A DNA stretch of 64,000 nt from Persicaria tinctoria. Lineage: Eukaryota; Streptophyta; Magnoliopsida; Caryophyllales; Polygonaceae. The notes under the pieces are model-generated. The model ran no database searches. It saw only the letters and a program-made list of their open reading frames with translations, and was not told the origin of the DNA. The stretch is taken from NCBI GenBank assembly GCA_037127255.1, contig JBANSL010000004.1, positions 13,186,967 to 13,250,966 of the forward strand, written 5' to 3'. Below are positions 1 to 12,694 of this stretch, in pieces; the stretch's first letter is position 1; each line of letters starts with the position of its first letter. The translations under genes and the position numbers were made by a program.

Positions 1-41
1 AACTGATTTTGTATATATTATATATGGTACAATATGATTAG

Positions 42-77
<36 letters not shown>

Positions 78-1561
78 TTATATTACTTCTGAGTTCACGA
101 AAATAAATTTGGGAATTTTATTATATTATAATATGGTTTGCGAAAATAGGATTATTTTGGTGACTAAATGTTGGATTTTATTTTGTAATGATTTTGGAAA
201 AATAAACAAGCTGGAATAACTTTAATAGTATAAATTGCAAGTGAAGTAAAGATTTAATGTTTTATAAATGGATTTTTGGCCAAATGGGATTTGAGAAATT
301 GTTTGAAAGCGAGTTGATTTAACTTGAGATTTAAGAATTTAGAAATATGGTTGGTACGATTTTATCAATGGGTGATTGGAAGAATGATTTTGGCTGACGT
401 CGATCGTATCGGAAAGGTTTTGGAAAATGGTTTTACCATCGATTGGTTTTGAGGATGTTGAGAACGTGGGTTCTGTGTGTATGAATGTTAGTCCGGTAGC
501 TTATGACATTAGCTTGATGATAGGTGTGTAATGCTTTTGGATTGCTTTTGGACTTGCATTTGGGCCTCGCTTGTGTTATCTTACTATTCTGCATCTTTAG
601 GTAAGTATCCTACGGGATTTACTCGGTAACCTGGACCTCCTGCCTGATGTGTCATGTGATGTGTAATTTTGTTGCATATTAAAGCATGTCATGTAGTATC
701 ACGTCAGGATTGCATTGAACTGAGCATGTGGTTACTATGTGTGTTTGAAACAGAACGATCGTTATCTGTGATAGTCCTAGAGTCTTTGCTAGGGTCATAG
801 GGTAGCCTAGCCCCATCGGGTTTGCCCTGAGTCAATCGAGTCAATATGAGCATGTTGTTATAGCCCAGCACCATCGGGCAAACTTGGTTGCTTTATGTTG
901 AAATTTATTCCGTGGTCCGTGCACCACCAAGAGGAAATGGGAACCGAGCTGGCCAGTCTCTACACTAACGGGAAGGGGTGCAGAGGTAGAAGAGGGATAT
1001 GCCACTTGGCATTGCCTTGGGCCCTTTACAGCTTTTCTGCATATTATAACTGTCCAGCATGCTTATGTGATTTAATTATTGTACTGCATTAGTCGTCATT
1101 TATCCTAGGTATATGCATATTATGTGGCCTCAGCGCGGTCAGAGGACCCGCAGACGATTGTCGGGCCCGACTTCGTGGTTAGTGTCAGGTACCGCTCCTT
1201 GATTGCTCCTTGCTTCTGTGACGGGGGACCCTTGGCGAATCGAAGAACCTGGCTAACCATCTAACCCGATATAAATGATAATATTCCGCTTAATTTTTGG
1301 TTTTGACCCGGCTCTGTCGTGGCACCTTGTAAACTATCCTTGCTTCCGTTTTACTTTCGTTTGAATTGGTTTTCGCAACATAGTCTTATGACAGGTTAAG
1401 GGTACCCAAGGGCCATTCGAGATTTTAGGGTTTGAAATCCCTTTTCCCGCTGGCCTTGAAAATGAGTTTGAAACCTCGACTCGTACATGAATTGCAAGAT
1501 CCGAACAAGGGGTTTCATCCCTTGAAACGTAACCCGGAAATCATAATTTTGGGTCGTTACA
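1..1561. repeat. Right end of a gypsy-type LTR or solo LTR
   Basis: This stretch has no coding capacity beyond chance ORFs. It ends at 1551-1561 with GGGTCGTTACA, a common right terminus of plant Ty3/gypsy LTRs, which often begin TGTAACGACCC. The text resembles plant gypsy LTR sequence, for example the block around 1120-1200 rich in CAGAGGACCCGCAGACG. No primer-binding site follows, so this is either the 3' LTR of an element lying to the left or a solo LTR. A (TTA)n microsatellite lies at about 45-76. The left boundary and target duplication lie outside the window. Family placement is an inference. Confidence 0.4.
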
Positions 1562-1645
1562 CATCTTCTCTATGATGTCCTTGACGATATGGCAATCTTT
1601 CATCGGATGACTAACAAGTTGGTGGTATGAACAATATTTTGGATC
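1562..1645 (-). pseudogene. Gypsy gag zinc-finger fragment
   Basis: Read on the minus strand, this encodes DPKYCSYHQLVSHPMKDC followed by HIVKDIIEKM. That fits the CX2HX4HX4C-like finger found in many plant Ty3/gypsy gag proteins (YCxxHxxxGHxTxDCxxLKDxI). It is a short relic with no start, stop or continuing frame, and it abuts the LTR end on its left. It is probably debris of a different gypsy copy. Confidence 0.4.
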
Positions 1646-1920
1646 ACTCGTTTTACCAACTTGTCAGGTTTAAAGAACTTGTTTACAAAATCGGGATGTG
1701 TCGACTCCGAGAGGCACATTAAATTGAGGGGGAGAAATTAGTACGCAATGCACTCTTTTTCCTTTGGCTCAGGTTTTTATCCCACAGTGTTTTTCCTGAC
1801 AAGGTTTTTAATGAGGCAGTACAGTATCCCAAAAGCGTACAAAGCAAGTTGTACTTTTTTTTCTAGGCTTTGGTTTTCCTCTCTGGGTTTTCCTTAGCTA
1901 GGTTTTAATGAGGCAGCATT
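1646..1920. other. Retroelement-like noncoding debris
   Basis: It contains a purine tract (GAGGGGGAG at about 1728-1736) and two copies of a GGTTTT...AATGAGGCAG phrase (about 1801-1825 and 1900-1917). Such phrases are typical of noncoding copia LTR sequence. No gene is visible. It forms the left flank of the copia insertion at 1926. Confidence 0.3.
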
Positions 1921-1925
1921 ATTTA

Positions 1926-2148
1926 GGTTACAATTTGAGTGTATGAATTTGGATCTGTGTGTGTGAAAATGAATGTATCGGATGATCAAAACAATGAAAA
2001 GATTTGTGAGCAAAGAAGGAAGAGAATCCTCTAATGGAAATGTCAGATTTCCTGCAAAAGGAGAGGTGGTGTTTCCACCATCTATTGCTCAGAGAAAATT
2101 GCTTTCATTCTTTGTCATTACTCACATTAATTGAATACAAACGTGAAG

Positions 2149-2197
<49 letters not shown>

Positions 2198-2250
2198 GAT
2201 GCTATACAGCTGGCTAAAGCAATGACCAAATTACCCCTTATGTTCTAACA
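1926..2250 (-). repeat. 3' LTR of the copia element
   Basis: This direct repeat of 6578-6868 has the terminus TGTTAGAACA (minus strand). The other end reads GG where the sister LTR has TG, so one terminal base has mutated. It carries an (AC)21 expansion that accounts for most of the length difference from the 291-bp partner. Confidence 0.93.
2151..2192. repeat. (AC)21 microsatellite inside the LTR
   Basis: An uninterrupted AC dinucleotide run. The sister LTR has only a short ACACATATATATA in the same place, so the run expanded after insertion. Confidence 0.97.
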
Positions 2251-5200
2251 CCCCCGGGTCATCCCCAGCTTGGATAATATGTAATTTTGTTGAGTAGAGG
2301 GAAGAACTTTTGTGAAAACATCAGCTAGCTGCTCTGTAGAGGGTGTGAAACAAAGATCAATCATGCCTTCCATGATCTTTTCGCGAGTGAAGTGGTAATC
2401 AATTTCAATGTGTTTTGTCCACTCATGAAATACCGGGTTTTGAGCAATTTGAATAGCAGATCGATTGTCACAATGTAGGCTCACTGGTAGGATAGGACCA
2501 ACATCAAGCTCTTCTAAGAGTCTGATCAACCATGTGAGTTCTGATGTAGCTTGAGCCATAGCACGATACTCGGCCTTTGAAGAGCTTCTGGAAACAGTGG
2601 ACTGTTTCTTGGACTTCCAAGCAATGGGGGAAGAGCCAAGCAATATCAAAAAACCACTCACTGAACGTCTTGAAATGGGACAGGCAACCCAGTCATAATC
2701 TGAGAAGGCTGTGAGAACAGGTTTGGCAAAGCCATGTAAAAGGATGCCATGTCTTATAGTGCCAAAAAGGTATCTCAAAGTCTGATGGAGAGCAAGCAAA
2801 TGAGGTGTTCTAGGTTGTTGCATAAACTGGCTGAGTAGCTGGACAGCAAGACAAATATCTGGCCGAGTGTGTGTAAGATAGTTTAGTTTGCCAACAAGTT
2901 GTCTATAAAGAGTGGAATTTGGGAGAAGGTCTCCATCATTGTTGTTGAGTTTAAGATTTAAGGGTAAAGGAGTGCAAACTGGAGTTGAGGGTGGTAATTG
3001 AGAGTGAGCAAGGAGTTCTGTAGTGAATTTAGACTGGGTGAGAGTTATACCTTTGGCAGTAGGAGTAACCTCAAGGCCAAGAAAGTAGTGAAGGGGTCCC
3101 AAATCTTTGATGCTGAACTGTTGGTCCAAGAGAACCTTAAGTCTGTCAATAGCAGCTGGAGAGGAGTCTGTGATCAAGAGATCATCCACATAGATTGCAA
3201 CCACTGTGGTATGAGACAGATATCTATGAATGAATAGAGAATAATCATTCTTATATTGAGTGAATCCCATTGTCAGCAAGCATGTGGTGAGTTAGTGAAA
3301 CCACTGGCGAGAAGCTTGTTTAAGCCCATAGATTGATTTCCTCAATATGCAGACATGATTTTGAGGATTCGGAATACCCTCTGGCACAGTCATGTAAACT
3401 TCCTCATGGAGATCCCCATGTAAGAAGGCGTTGTTAACGTCAAGTTGATGGAGAGGCCAAGCTTTAGCAGAAGCAACAGATATCAAGGCCCTGATGGTGG
3501 TCATTTTAACAACAAGAGAGAATGTGTCATGATAATCAATTCCTTCCTGTTGTGTGAACCCTTTGGCAACCAAACGAGCTTTGTATCTCTCAAGTGAACC
3601 ATTAGATCTTAACTTGACTTTGTAAACCCATTTGCATCCAATCGGTCGTTTTCCTGCATGCAAAGGAACTAAACATCATGTGTCATTAGCTTGTAAAGCT
3701 TCTATCTCTTTGTTCATTGCAGTAATCCAATTGGAATCTTTGGAAGCTTGGGAGAATGAAGTTGGTAAGTGTAAGAGGTGGCTTGGGCCAAGAAGGCATG
3801 AAATGTAGTTGGTAGTTGGAAAGGAGCAATGATGCCACTTGTAATAGGATCTGTAGGACTATAAGAACAGACAAAGTCATTAAGATAAGATGGGATTGTG
3901 TGAGTTCTGGTTGATCTCCTTAGAGGAGATGGTGGGGGTGTTAAATGATCAGCAGCAGGAGTGTCATGTAAATCAGGTTGAATTGGGGCAAAAATGTGAC
4001 TTGGTATTTCTTGAGAAGATGGGGGTAATAGTGATGAATCAGGAGAAGGAGGTGAAAGTTGGTATGGAAAATGAAGTTCATGAAATGTAACATCTCTAGA
4101 AATGAAGATGTTTTTGGTTTGGAGATCAAGAATGTTATATCCTTTCTTGCTATATGGGTACCCCAAAAAGAGACACTTGATGGCCCTCGGTTGAAACTTG
4201 TCCCTGTTTCTGGTGGATGAATTAGTAAAGCAAAGGCAACCAAACACTTTAATGAGACTATAGTCAGGTTGTTTGTGAAATAGAAGTTCAAACGAAGATT
4301 TGTTGTGAAGTGATGATAAAGGGCTTCTGTTTATTAGGTAAGTGGCCGTGAGAATGCATTCTCCCCAGAAAGGTAAAGGAAAATTGGATTGAAAGAGCAG
4401 GGCTCTAGCAACCTCTAGTAAATGTTTGTGTTTTCGTTCAACAACACCATTTTGTTAAGGTGTGTATGTGCAAGTAGTTTGGTGTAAAATGCCTTGATTA
4501 GTAAAGAAAGATGATACTAAATGATCACATAACTCAGGTGCATTGTCAGACCGAATGCACTTGACAGTATTTTGAAATTGGTTGAAGACCATGTAAACAA
4601 ATGATTTCAGAATGGTTAACGCATCACTTTTATGTGTCATTAGGAATGTCCAAGTTGCTTTGCTGTTATCATCCACGAGTGTAAGAAAATAACGAAATCC
4701 ATCATGAGTGTGATGTTTATAAGGGCCCCAGGTATCCATATGAATAAGGTCAAAAGGATTAGCAACATGGTTAATGGAAGAATGGTTAATGGAAGAGGGG
4801 AAAGATTTCTTATGTTGTTTAGCTTTGGGACATATTTCACAAAAAAACTGAGATTTAGAATGACAACCAACATTCTCAATGTATTGCAGCCGATCAAAAG
4901 AAAGGTGTCCCATTCTACAATGCCAAAGTTCAACAGAGTTAGCACTACTGTTATTACAAAAAGTGGCCTCAGAAATGGGCAAAACAGTGGATGCAAATGG
5001 CTCAAAGGCTGAAGGGAGAGTGGTCGGTTTGTCAAGCACATATAGTCCATTTGCTTCATGGCCAATCACAAGTGGTTTGCTCATCGAAGAGGCCTGGATC
5101 AAACAAAGTGTGGGTGTGAATATGATGTTAGAAGATAAATCTTTTGTGAGTTTCTAAATAGAAAGAAGATTAAAGTGAAAATCAGGGATATGGAGAACAT

Positions 5201-6539
5201 TGTGGAGGGTAATTGTAGGGGAAAGAACAATAGAACCAACATGAGAGATGGTAGCATTCTTGTTGTTAGGTAAGGTTATAGTAATGGGTGTAGAAACATG
5301 CTTGTATGTTTCTACTATCCAAAATCCAAAATCCAATAGGAATTATTGAATGAAGAAGAGAAACAGAAAGTTTTACCTACCAAAAAATGCAGCATGGGAA
5401 AGACCTTCAGGAGGAGAATGTTTGCTCAGAAGACTCACAAGTTGCTCAAATTGCTTTTGCGTGATTGGAGGAGAGGATGTGTTGCTCGATGCAGTCTCAG
5501 AAATGCTCCCATGAGCCATAGCAGAAGGTGCTTTACCCGGTGGATATCCATGTAATTTCCCGCACCTCTCAACTGTATGCCCTCCTGTGTTGCAGTGGGT
5601 GCAGAAAAACTTGGATTCACTCTTGTTCTGAGTATAGCCATGGACCTTCCAGCACTTGTCAATAGTGTCTCCCTTTACCTTGCAGTGATCACCAAAGTTT
5701 GTTGAGCCACCAGTTGCTGTATTTGTGTTGGGATAGCCATGAAGTTTCCAATAGTTCTCCATGGTATGCCCTCCCACTTTACAATGGTCACATAACTGTT
5801 TGGTTTGAGCACCCTTTTGAGAACCAATTGGGTTCCTTTGAACTGTAAATGCCATAGAGTCTGTCTCAGTCTTAGTCAGATTTCCAATTCCCCTTTGTTG
5901 TTCTTCCTGCAGAACCATCTGGTAGACATGATCCAAGTATGAAGCGGGACTCGTCATAAGAATCGTCCCTCTCACAACATTGTAGCTGTCATTCAGTCCC
6001 ATAAGAAAGTGAACCACTTGCTAGTCCTCTATAATCTTGTTCAAGGCAGACCTTGAACCACAATCACAGGCATCATTTTCAATAAGCAGAGAGTATTCAT
6101 CCCAAAGTTTCTTCATCTTTGTAAAATAGGTAGAAATGGAGGTATTACCATGATTCAATGCAACAATGCCTCGTTGAACATGGTAAATCCTAGTCCTATT
6201 GGGTTTTCCATAACGTTTCCCTAACTCCTTCCAAATCTGACTAGCAGTACGACAATAAAGGACTGATTCGGCTATTTATTTCTCAATAGAATGTAGTAAC
6301 CAAGAGATTACCATGGAATTGCAGCAATCCCATTTGACAGCAGCTTGAGCATCAGTCGTCGGTTTTGAGCAATCACCAGTTATGAAGCCGATTTTGTTCT
6401 TGGCCATCAGGGAGACCTCACCAGATCTCTTCCAGCAGTTGTAGTTTCGTTCATTCAAGAGACTCGTTGAAAGAACATAGTTGGGATGGTCTGAATGATG
6501 AAGGTACAGCTCGCTCTCCGTGTTTGCGTTGGTCGCCAT
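2245..6539 (-). pseudogene. copia gag-pol polyprotein, broken by stops and a frameshift
   Basis: The start is the ATG at 6539 (MATNANTESELYLHHSDHP). Gag continues to about 5373 and includes three zinc-knuckle-like units, of which only the last (CTHCNTGGHTVERC) keeps all CCHC ligands. The protease region near 5330 lacks a recognisable D-S/T-G-A motif. A GAG-pre-integrase HxxxGH-type region and the integrase core (HMDTWGP, IRSDNAPE) lie at about 5102-4455. RT has YVDD near 3195, and RNase H has KAEYRAMAQ and the HIEIDYHF region. In-frame stops occur near 6275, 6018, 4457, 3678 and 3290, with a frameshift near 3740-3780. The final stop TAG overlaps the first bases of the 3' LTR. Confidence 0.92.
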
Positions 6540-6565
6540 TGAAACGGAGGAGAATCAATACCAAA

Positions 6566-6577
6566 GCTCTGATACCA
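6566..6577 (-). other. Primer-binding site (initiator Met tRNA type)
   Basis: The minus strand reads TGGTATCAGAGC immediately after the LTR terminus. This is the classic copia primer-binding site complementary to initiator tRNA-Met, and it fixes the element's orientation. Confidence 0.92.
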
Positions 6578-6868
6578 TGTTACAATTTGAGTGTATGAAT
6601 TTGGATATGTGTGTGTGAATGAATGTTTCGGATGATAAAAACAATGGAAAGATTTGTGAGCAAAGAAGGAAGAGAATCCTCTAACGGAAATGTCAGATTT
6701 CCTACAAAAGGAGAGGTGGTGTTTCCACCATCTGTTGCTCAGAGAAAATTGCTTTCATTCTTTGTCATTACTCACATAAATTGAATACAAACTTGAAGGT
6801 ACACATATATATAGAGATCCTATACAACTGGCTAAAGCAATGACCAAATTACCCCTTATGTTCTAACA
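6578..6868 (-). repeat. 5' LTR of the copia element
   Basis: A 291-bp LTR, TGTTAGAACA...TTGTAACA on the minus strand, with intact TG...CA ends. It is followed on the right by target duplication ATTTA (6869-6873). Confidence 0.93.
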
Positions 6869-6873
6869 ATTTA

Positions 6874-7521
6874 CCCCATGCTCTAAAGTTGAATATTGAG
6901 TGATGTGATATTGGTGACTTATTTACCGTCATACTGTTCACTTTACTGTACCTATTGCGGCTTATTTGTATTACGAGTCTTACGACCCTCAATTAATTTT
7001 GATCATATTAAACTAATCTTACCTATAAAAAGCGATAGTACCCGCTTGTTAATTAGCCACACTTGACTTGAGCAATATAAGTAATACAATCATAGAGTTT
7101 GATCAATCTTATAATAGATAGGTATTTCTATTTTGGGTAAATTTTCATAATTCTAAGGGTAAAGTAGAGTGAAATATTAGACGGACGAGCTGAATTTTTT
7201 TACGGTTCGGCTATATACACCCCAAATCATACGCATGATTAAGGGGGGTTAATTTTTTTTTTAAATGTTAATTAGTCACAACTCACAAGGCTTGCACGTC
7301 CTTAAGAGATTGCAATTTTAACTTTGTGCCCTTTTTTTTATTAATCGGGGTGAAAAAATGAGTGCAGCCATCCGACCCATTTCCACGCTAACCTTGCTTT
7401 GCCTCCTCTTTATTTCTTATATATCGTGCAAGTCAACCTTGTTCATCCCCAACCTCCCCCTCTCCTCCGAATCATTGTTCGACACACTTGAGAGAGGAGA
7501 GAACCCATAAGAAAAGGGGAG
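6874..7521 (+). promoter_or_regulatory. Upstream region of the arabinosyltransferase gene
   Basis: AT-rich intergenic DNA with no ORF of note. A TATATAT at 7418-7424 lies about 100 bp before the ATG at 7522 and is a plausible TATA box. The pyrimidine-rich CCTCCCCCTCTCCTCC stretch at about 7451-7466 fits a plant 5' leader. The transcription start is not determined. Confidence 0.4.
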
Positions 7522-10500
7522 ATGGGTTTTGGGAATTTCTTCAAAACCCTTCTGATTATCTTCTCGGTGGCACTCATCACATACAACATTGTCATCTCCC
7601 CAAATGCATCTCTCAGGCTACGGCAGGATTTCCCGGGCCCCGGGAACCAAGTGATTGACCCGGTAATTCGAATGCCGGGTGATAGATCTCGGACGGGGAA
7701 GGATGGGAAGAAGAGGCTATTCCACACAGCGGTTACCGCCACCGATTCAGTCTACAGCACTTGGCAGTGCAGGGTCATGTACTACTGGTTTAAGAAATTC
7801 AAGGATCAACCCGGTTCCGACATGGGCGGGTTCACCCGAATTCTTCATTCCGGCAAGCCCGACAAGTACATGGATGAGATCCCTACCTTCGTTGCCCAGC
7901 CACTCCCTCCCGGGACTGATCAGGTAAAATTGGGGGTTTCTGTTTCAGTTGTTGTACCCAAAACCCCCAATTCCAGGTTATTTGGATTCTGGAATTGCTT
8001 TTTTTCCCCCCTGGGATGGAGTTCAGTAGGTTTGTTTTTCTCTATTGTTAGTCTTTGATGAATTTGATGATGGGATGACATTTAGGCTTATTAGCAATAT
8101 GGGTATTGAGATCTGTTATTGGCTTATTGCCCATGAATTGGAGTGTAACATTAGGGATTTGATGATTTATGTTGTGCATTGCTTTCATTGAGTCGTTTTT
8201 GAAGTTTGGATTACGTGTCTGTTCAGAAGTCACTTTCCATGTTGCAAGCAGTACCAGAGAAATGGGAATTTGCATTGAATACCATAAAATCAAACTGTGC
8301 AGCAACTATCAAGCAATAAATGTTTGACACTGAGTGTTTAAAATGAACAGAAGTTCGCCGATGATTGAAATAGGTGATACCATGTCTCTTAACTAGCGGC
8401 TGTTAATCCTCCTGATATTGCGCTAGGAATCTAGTGTTATGCGTTGTTTTCAAATTGAAAATCATCCCAGTGTGGGTATGGATGTCATTTTTATAGAAAG
8501 CTTTTAAAATGGGAATTGAGAGAGAAGTCTATGTTGCAAGAACAGTTTGCAGAAGAAAATATGATTTTTAGTGTGTTTTAGAGAGCTGTCAGCATGATGG
8601 AGGCTACGTTTGTTCATAATAGTTGGTTGGTGATACTTGCTTCAGTGAAGCAAGATGAGATTGCGCTAGCTGTTTAGATCTATGGCTGAAAGCTGATTTA
8701 CAATGTGATAAAATCATTCTTTTCCATCCTGAACCCCCAAACCCCGCTTAATCGCGGGATTTACTGGGTGGTTGTTGTTGTTGTTGTTTGTGTTGGAATA
8801 GCCAATAGGTTTAGAAATAGAATCATGGTGAATGTTGAGTCTCTTACACTCAGTAGATGTAACTTGAGTAGGATATGGTACCATTCCTAGAAAGGATGGT
8901 TTGTCATGGGGCTAATCACACTAGCTGTTGTGAACTATCTGGAAGACATTGTGGGAACGGATTAACGTTACATTGGGATTTTCAGTCATCACTGAAGTTA
9001 AGAAATGTGATTCTTTAGGCTCATTGTGCTTGCATCATGATGGATGTGAATGTTCAGAAAATTAAATATGATGGGTAATGGATGGTTTTTTTAATAAATA
9101 TTGTGTTAGTCAATAACTTTTACGTGCACATATTTATTTTGTTACTTTCTGGCTGTAGATAAATTGCCTTTTGCTCTTATCTTATGTTGCCTTATCATGA
9201 ACTTTCAGGGATATGTTGTCCTGAATAGACCTTGGGCATTTGTACAATGGCTTAAAGTAGCAGATATCAAAGAAGAGTAAGAACTGATTCATTGTTATTA
9301 GTACACAATTGTGGAAAATTATCTATTTTCTTCTTTTCCATGGTTCTGATTGCATTTGGGAGATACTAAATTTGTGATTGCCATTCCGTAGCTACATACT
9401 GATGTCAGAGCCAGATCATGTTATTGTGAAACCCATACCAAATTTATCACGTGATGGACTAGGGGCTGCATTTCCCTTCTTCTACATTGAGCCGAAAAAA
9501 TATGAGTCCGTCTTACGGAAGTATTTCCCGCAAGAGAAGGGTCCAATAACTGACATCGATCCTATTGGGAACTCCCCTGTCATTGTTGGAAAGGTATGCA
9601 TGGACACTTACCTTGATGTTTTTTAGTTTTAACAAAGTAATATTTCTTCCATCCCTATCTATAATTGTAGGAAGCACTTTTGAAGATTGCTCCTTCTTGG
9701 ATGAATATTTCCTTGGCAATGAAAAAGGATCCTGAAGCTGATAAAGCATTTGGTTGGGTACTTGAGATGTAAGATTTTGTCCCAAATAGCTTTATCTATA
9801 CTTTCCTCTCTTACTGCCCGTTTGGTAAGGTTAACTATGGAAATGGACATGGAAGTTTATCCATATCTAACAATTTGCTTCTCTAAAAGTAAAAGATACT
9901 AGTGTAATGTAGTATTATTGTTGATTCCAGGGACTCTTGTCCAACAATTTCGTTATCAAGTAAAGAATTCGGGGATAAGTAGTAATCAGGATAGTGCTCA
10001 AAGTAAGGAGGAAGTAATGCATTATTTTAGACTTTTTTGGGTCATATTTTACTTCTCGCCTTGATCTCTTCAATGGAGTATATTTTAATCTTGTTGGTTG
10101 AGTTAAAGGCACCCAACAGATCCTAAACTTGCTGCAATATCCTGATTTTCGGTTATGTATTCACAGGTATGCTTATGCTGTCGCATCTGCTCAACATGGG
10201 GTAAAAAACATCTTGTACAAGGATTTCATGATTCAGGTTAGTTGCTTGCTTGCTTCTACCTTTTGTTTGTTTTGAACCGGTAAATATAAATCTCCAAAAG
10301 GAGGAAAGGAGAACCATACAAAGAGTACCCTGCAAAATACAAAAACTAGTGAACCATATTAAGGGTCCACCGTAAAATACAAAACTCGGTTATATATCCA
10401 ACTTTACCCTCCAAAACTGCTCCACCCCTTGGGCAGATTTTCCCTTAACCAGTCCAAATTTACCTTTTGTTTGTATCTTGCCCTATGAGACTTGAATGCT

Positions 10501-11667
10501 AAAGGCAATGGCAAAGAAGTGAGATGCAGCGATAACTTCATACTTAGTAGGATACTGTTTTCCTGAATTCCTATCATTGATATGCAAAGTTATATTAAAG
10601 CTGGTATGAATAAATCAGAAAGTTGAAGATCAAAAGAGTATTAATAACCACCAGTGTACATCCTGTGATTATTGCATTGGGATAAGTTGTTGAATATATG
10701 CCTTTTCCATTCAATTGATAAACCAGCATCTTCTGCACTCCACTCCTTTTTAATTAAATTTTTTCTTAGGTGCAATACGACATTTCATTAGCATATGTTA
10801 AATAATCTGACAAACTACAAGACACATATGTATTGACCTGTCTCCACTTAATTGATAATTAGGATTTTAATGTCTGCAAAATATAATGATCTACTCTTTT
10901 TTGATGTCAATCCAGCCTCCATGGGACACTGAAATTGGGAATAAGTACATCATACACTACACTTATGGGTGTGACTATGACTTGAAGGTACAAGAGAAAG
11001 AACTCCCTCTTCTTTCCTTTGTGTGTGTTTTCTGCATGATGTGGCAAAGATTCATTTTACACTGATGGTGTTGCAGAAAATTTACCATAAAGCTCTTGCT
11101 ATATTCCCTAATTTTAAGTTTATTTTTGTGTTCTCATACAATTGAATTCCTTCATATTACACTTGCAGGGTAAATTAACATATGGAAAGATAGGGGAATG
11201 GAGATTTGACAAGAGATCATATACCAATGTCAAGCCTCCAAGAAACCTACCACTTCCTCCACCTGGTGTGCCCGAAAGTGTGGTATGTCTAATTTCACCT
11301 TTTTCCGCCCCAATTAATCAGTCTTGTATGGTCATTTCTTAACTGGTAGTGGTATACAGAAACTGTGAGGCAAACAGAAGAAAGTTGCTATCACAGCTGC
11401 ACTTAATCTTTCCGCGACTATTCACAAACTCATTTAGCTAGATTCATGTTGTTACAAAGATGTGAACCTTGATGATTTGGAATTGAATTAATGTTGAACT
11501 TGTTTAGTTTTGTGCAGTTATCTTAATTCCATTGCTTGCTTGCTAATTACCACCAACCTCACAGAACTAGTTATGTTTGTGTGCTAAGTATCTAGTTCGT
11601 ATGTCAGGTAACACTAGTGAAGATGGTGAATGAAGCTACAAGTAATATAACAAACTGGGAATCCTGA
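7522..11667 (+). CDS. Hydroxyproline O-arabinosyltransferase (HPAT/RDN1 family)
   Basis: Exons: 7522-7923, 9209-9276, 9392-9593, 9671-9768, 10167-10236, 10916-10987, 11169-11282 and 11608-11667. All junctions are GT-AG and keep frame, giving 361 aa, the usual size of this family. The protein begins MGFGNFFKTLLIIFSVALIT, a type II signal anchor (about residues 6-26) that would place it in the Golgi. Luminal family motifs include STWQCRVMYYWFKKF, GGFTRILHSG, NRPWAFVQWL, EDYILMSEPDHV (acidic, probably metal/sugar-nucleotide site), GNSPVIVGK, APSWMNISLAMK, PPWDTEIGNKYIIHYTYGCD and GEWRFDKRSY. The family adds the first arabinose to hydroxyproline of extensins and CLE peptides. Intron 1 (1285 bp) is the longest and contains no other gene. 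No damage is visible. The family call is from remembered motifs; which paralogue it is cannot be decided. Confidence 0.93.
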
Positions 11668-12684
11668 AATGAGGAAAGACGACAGTTATAATAGGGGTCA
11701 GCTTCAGTTTCAGCAACGGCTGCCTACTTGCCAGTACATCTGATGAGCCCTAATATAGTAAATGTATCCGTTACACAATATTCTAGGTTATATTTTTAAT
11801 TTGATTATCATTATTGTATGCCCTTTGTTTTTTCGGCTTTGCAATTTGTACAATACGCCTTAAGATTGTCAGCTTCCTCGTGTAAAGAATCATACCGACA
11901 CTCCCTTCTACTTTCCTTGAAAGCATTTGCATCGCCTGTTGTCAATTTCTCTTCATGCATTTGTGATTAGGGTTATGAGTTCTTATATTTGTTAATGTAA
12001 CCTGCTCTCCCGATCCTCGCAAAGAACTGCTTGAGTTGTGCATGAGCATTGAGCATTTAGAGCATGTTTAGCAGTTGATGGAAACAGTCTAGAACGCCTG
12101 CTGACACACCAAATACGCCCTTGGAAAGGAATGCGGAATTAGCAATTTGGCATTTTAGGTAAGTAAGATCATTTTTCTGATCATCAGTAGCTAATGTTTC
12201 GGACCATTAAGAATGATCTTTGAGACATACATGTAGCGTCTTGTAAAGATGTGATGTGACCAACTGACCATATTCGGCCAAGTTTACAAGCAAGAATCCA
12301 GTGCTCATAGTTGTTTTGCCCAGTTGATCAATATTGGACTATCGAGTATGATCGTGCTGACATGGCTGCATACGGAACTGATAAAGAAGATGCGCGCCAT
12401 TGATGACCGAAATATCACCACAGGCACAAGAGCCCAGTCCATTTCATGAATATGGTTATATGGGCATCAAATCTTGATTATGTGAAAGCAATATAGACTT
12501 CTAGGAAGATTATGCCTCACCCATAAAGCACTCCAAACGACAAAAATGGGGTTCTAAGTTTTCAGTTGAGATTCTAATTTTTTATAAATAAAATAAAATT
12601 CAATTGAGCTATTGAAGTTATCATCGTTTATAATCTACTATCCCAAAATGGGGTTTGAACCTATTAAACGAACAATTACAAAAA
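11668..12684 (+). other. 3' UTR and intergenic DNA
   Basis: This follows the arabinosyltransferase stop codon. No coding region or clear repeat is visible. The first few hundred bases are probably 3' UTR, but no canonical AATAAA was identified. Confidence 0.4.
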
Positions 12685-12694
12685 ATCAAAATAT

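Larger units (their letters stand above)
1926..6868 (-). mobile_element. Ty1/copia retrotransposon, decayed, both LTRs present
   Basis: A complete but dead copia element lies on the minus strand. Its LTRs are at 6578-6868 (5') and 1926-2250 (3'). It is flanked by the target duplication ATTTA at 1921-1925 and 6869-6873. A primer-binding site follows the 5' LTR, and a purine-rich tract (GGGGATGACCCGGGGG on the minus strand, about 2251-2266) precedes the 3' LTR. The LTRs differ at roughly a dozen positions plus an expanded (AC)n in the left copy, so the insertion is not very recent. Domain order gag-protease-integrase-RT-RNase H is that of copia. Several nonsense codons make it non-autonomous. 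Confidence 0.93.

Noticed and set aside
34..219. Poly-leucine open frame at the window start
   Set aside because: Translation of a (TTA)n microsatellite in an LTR region.
7443..7742. Minus-strand open frame over the arabinosyltransferase first exon
   Set aside because: Shadow of the real gene; no family match and no splice support.
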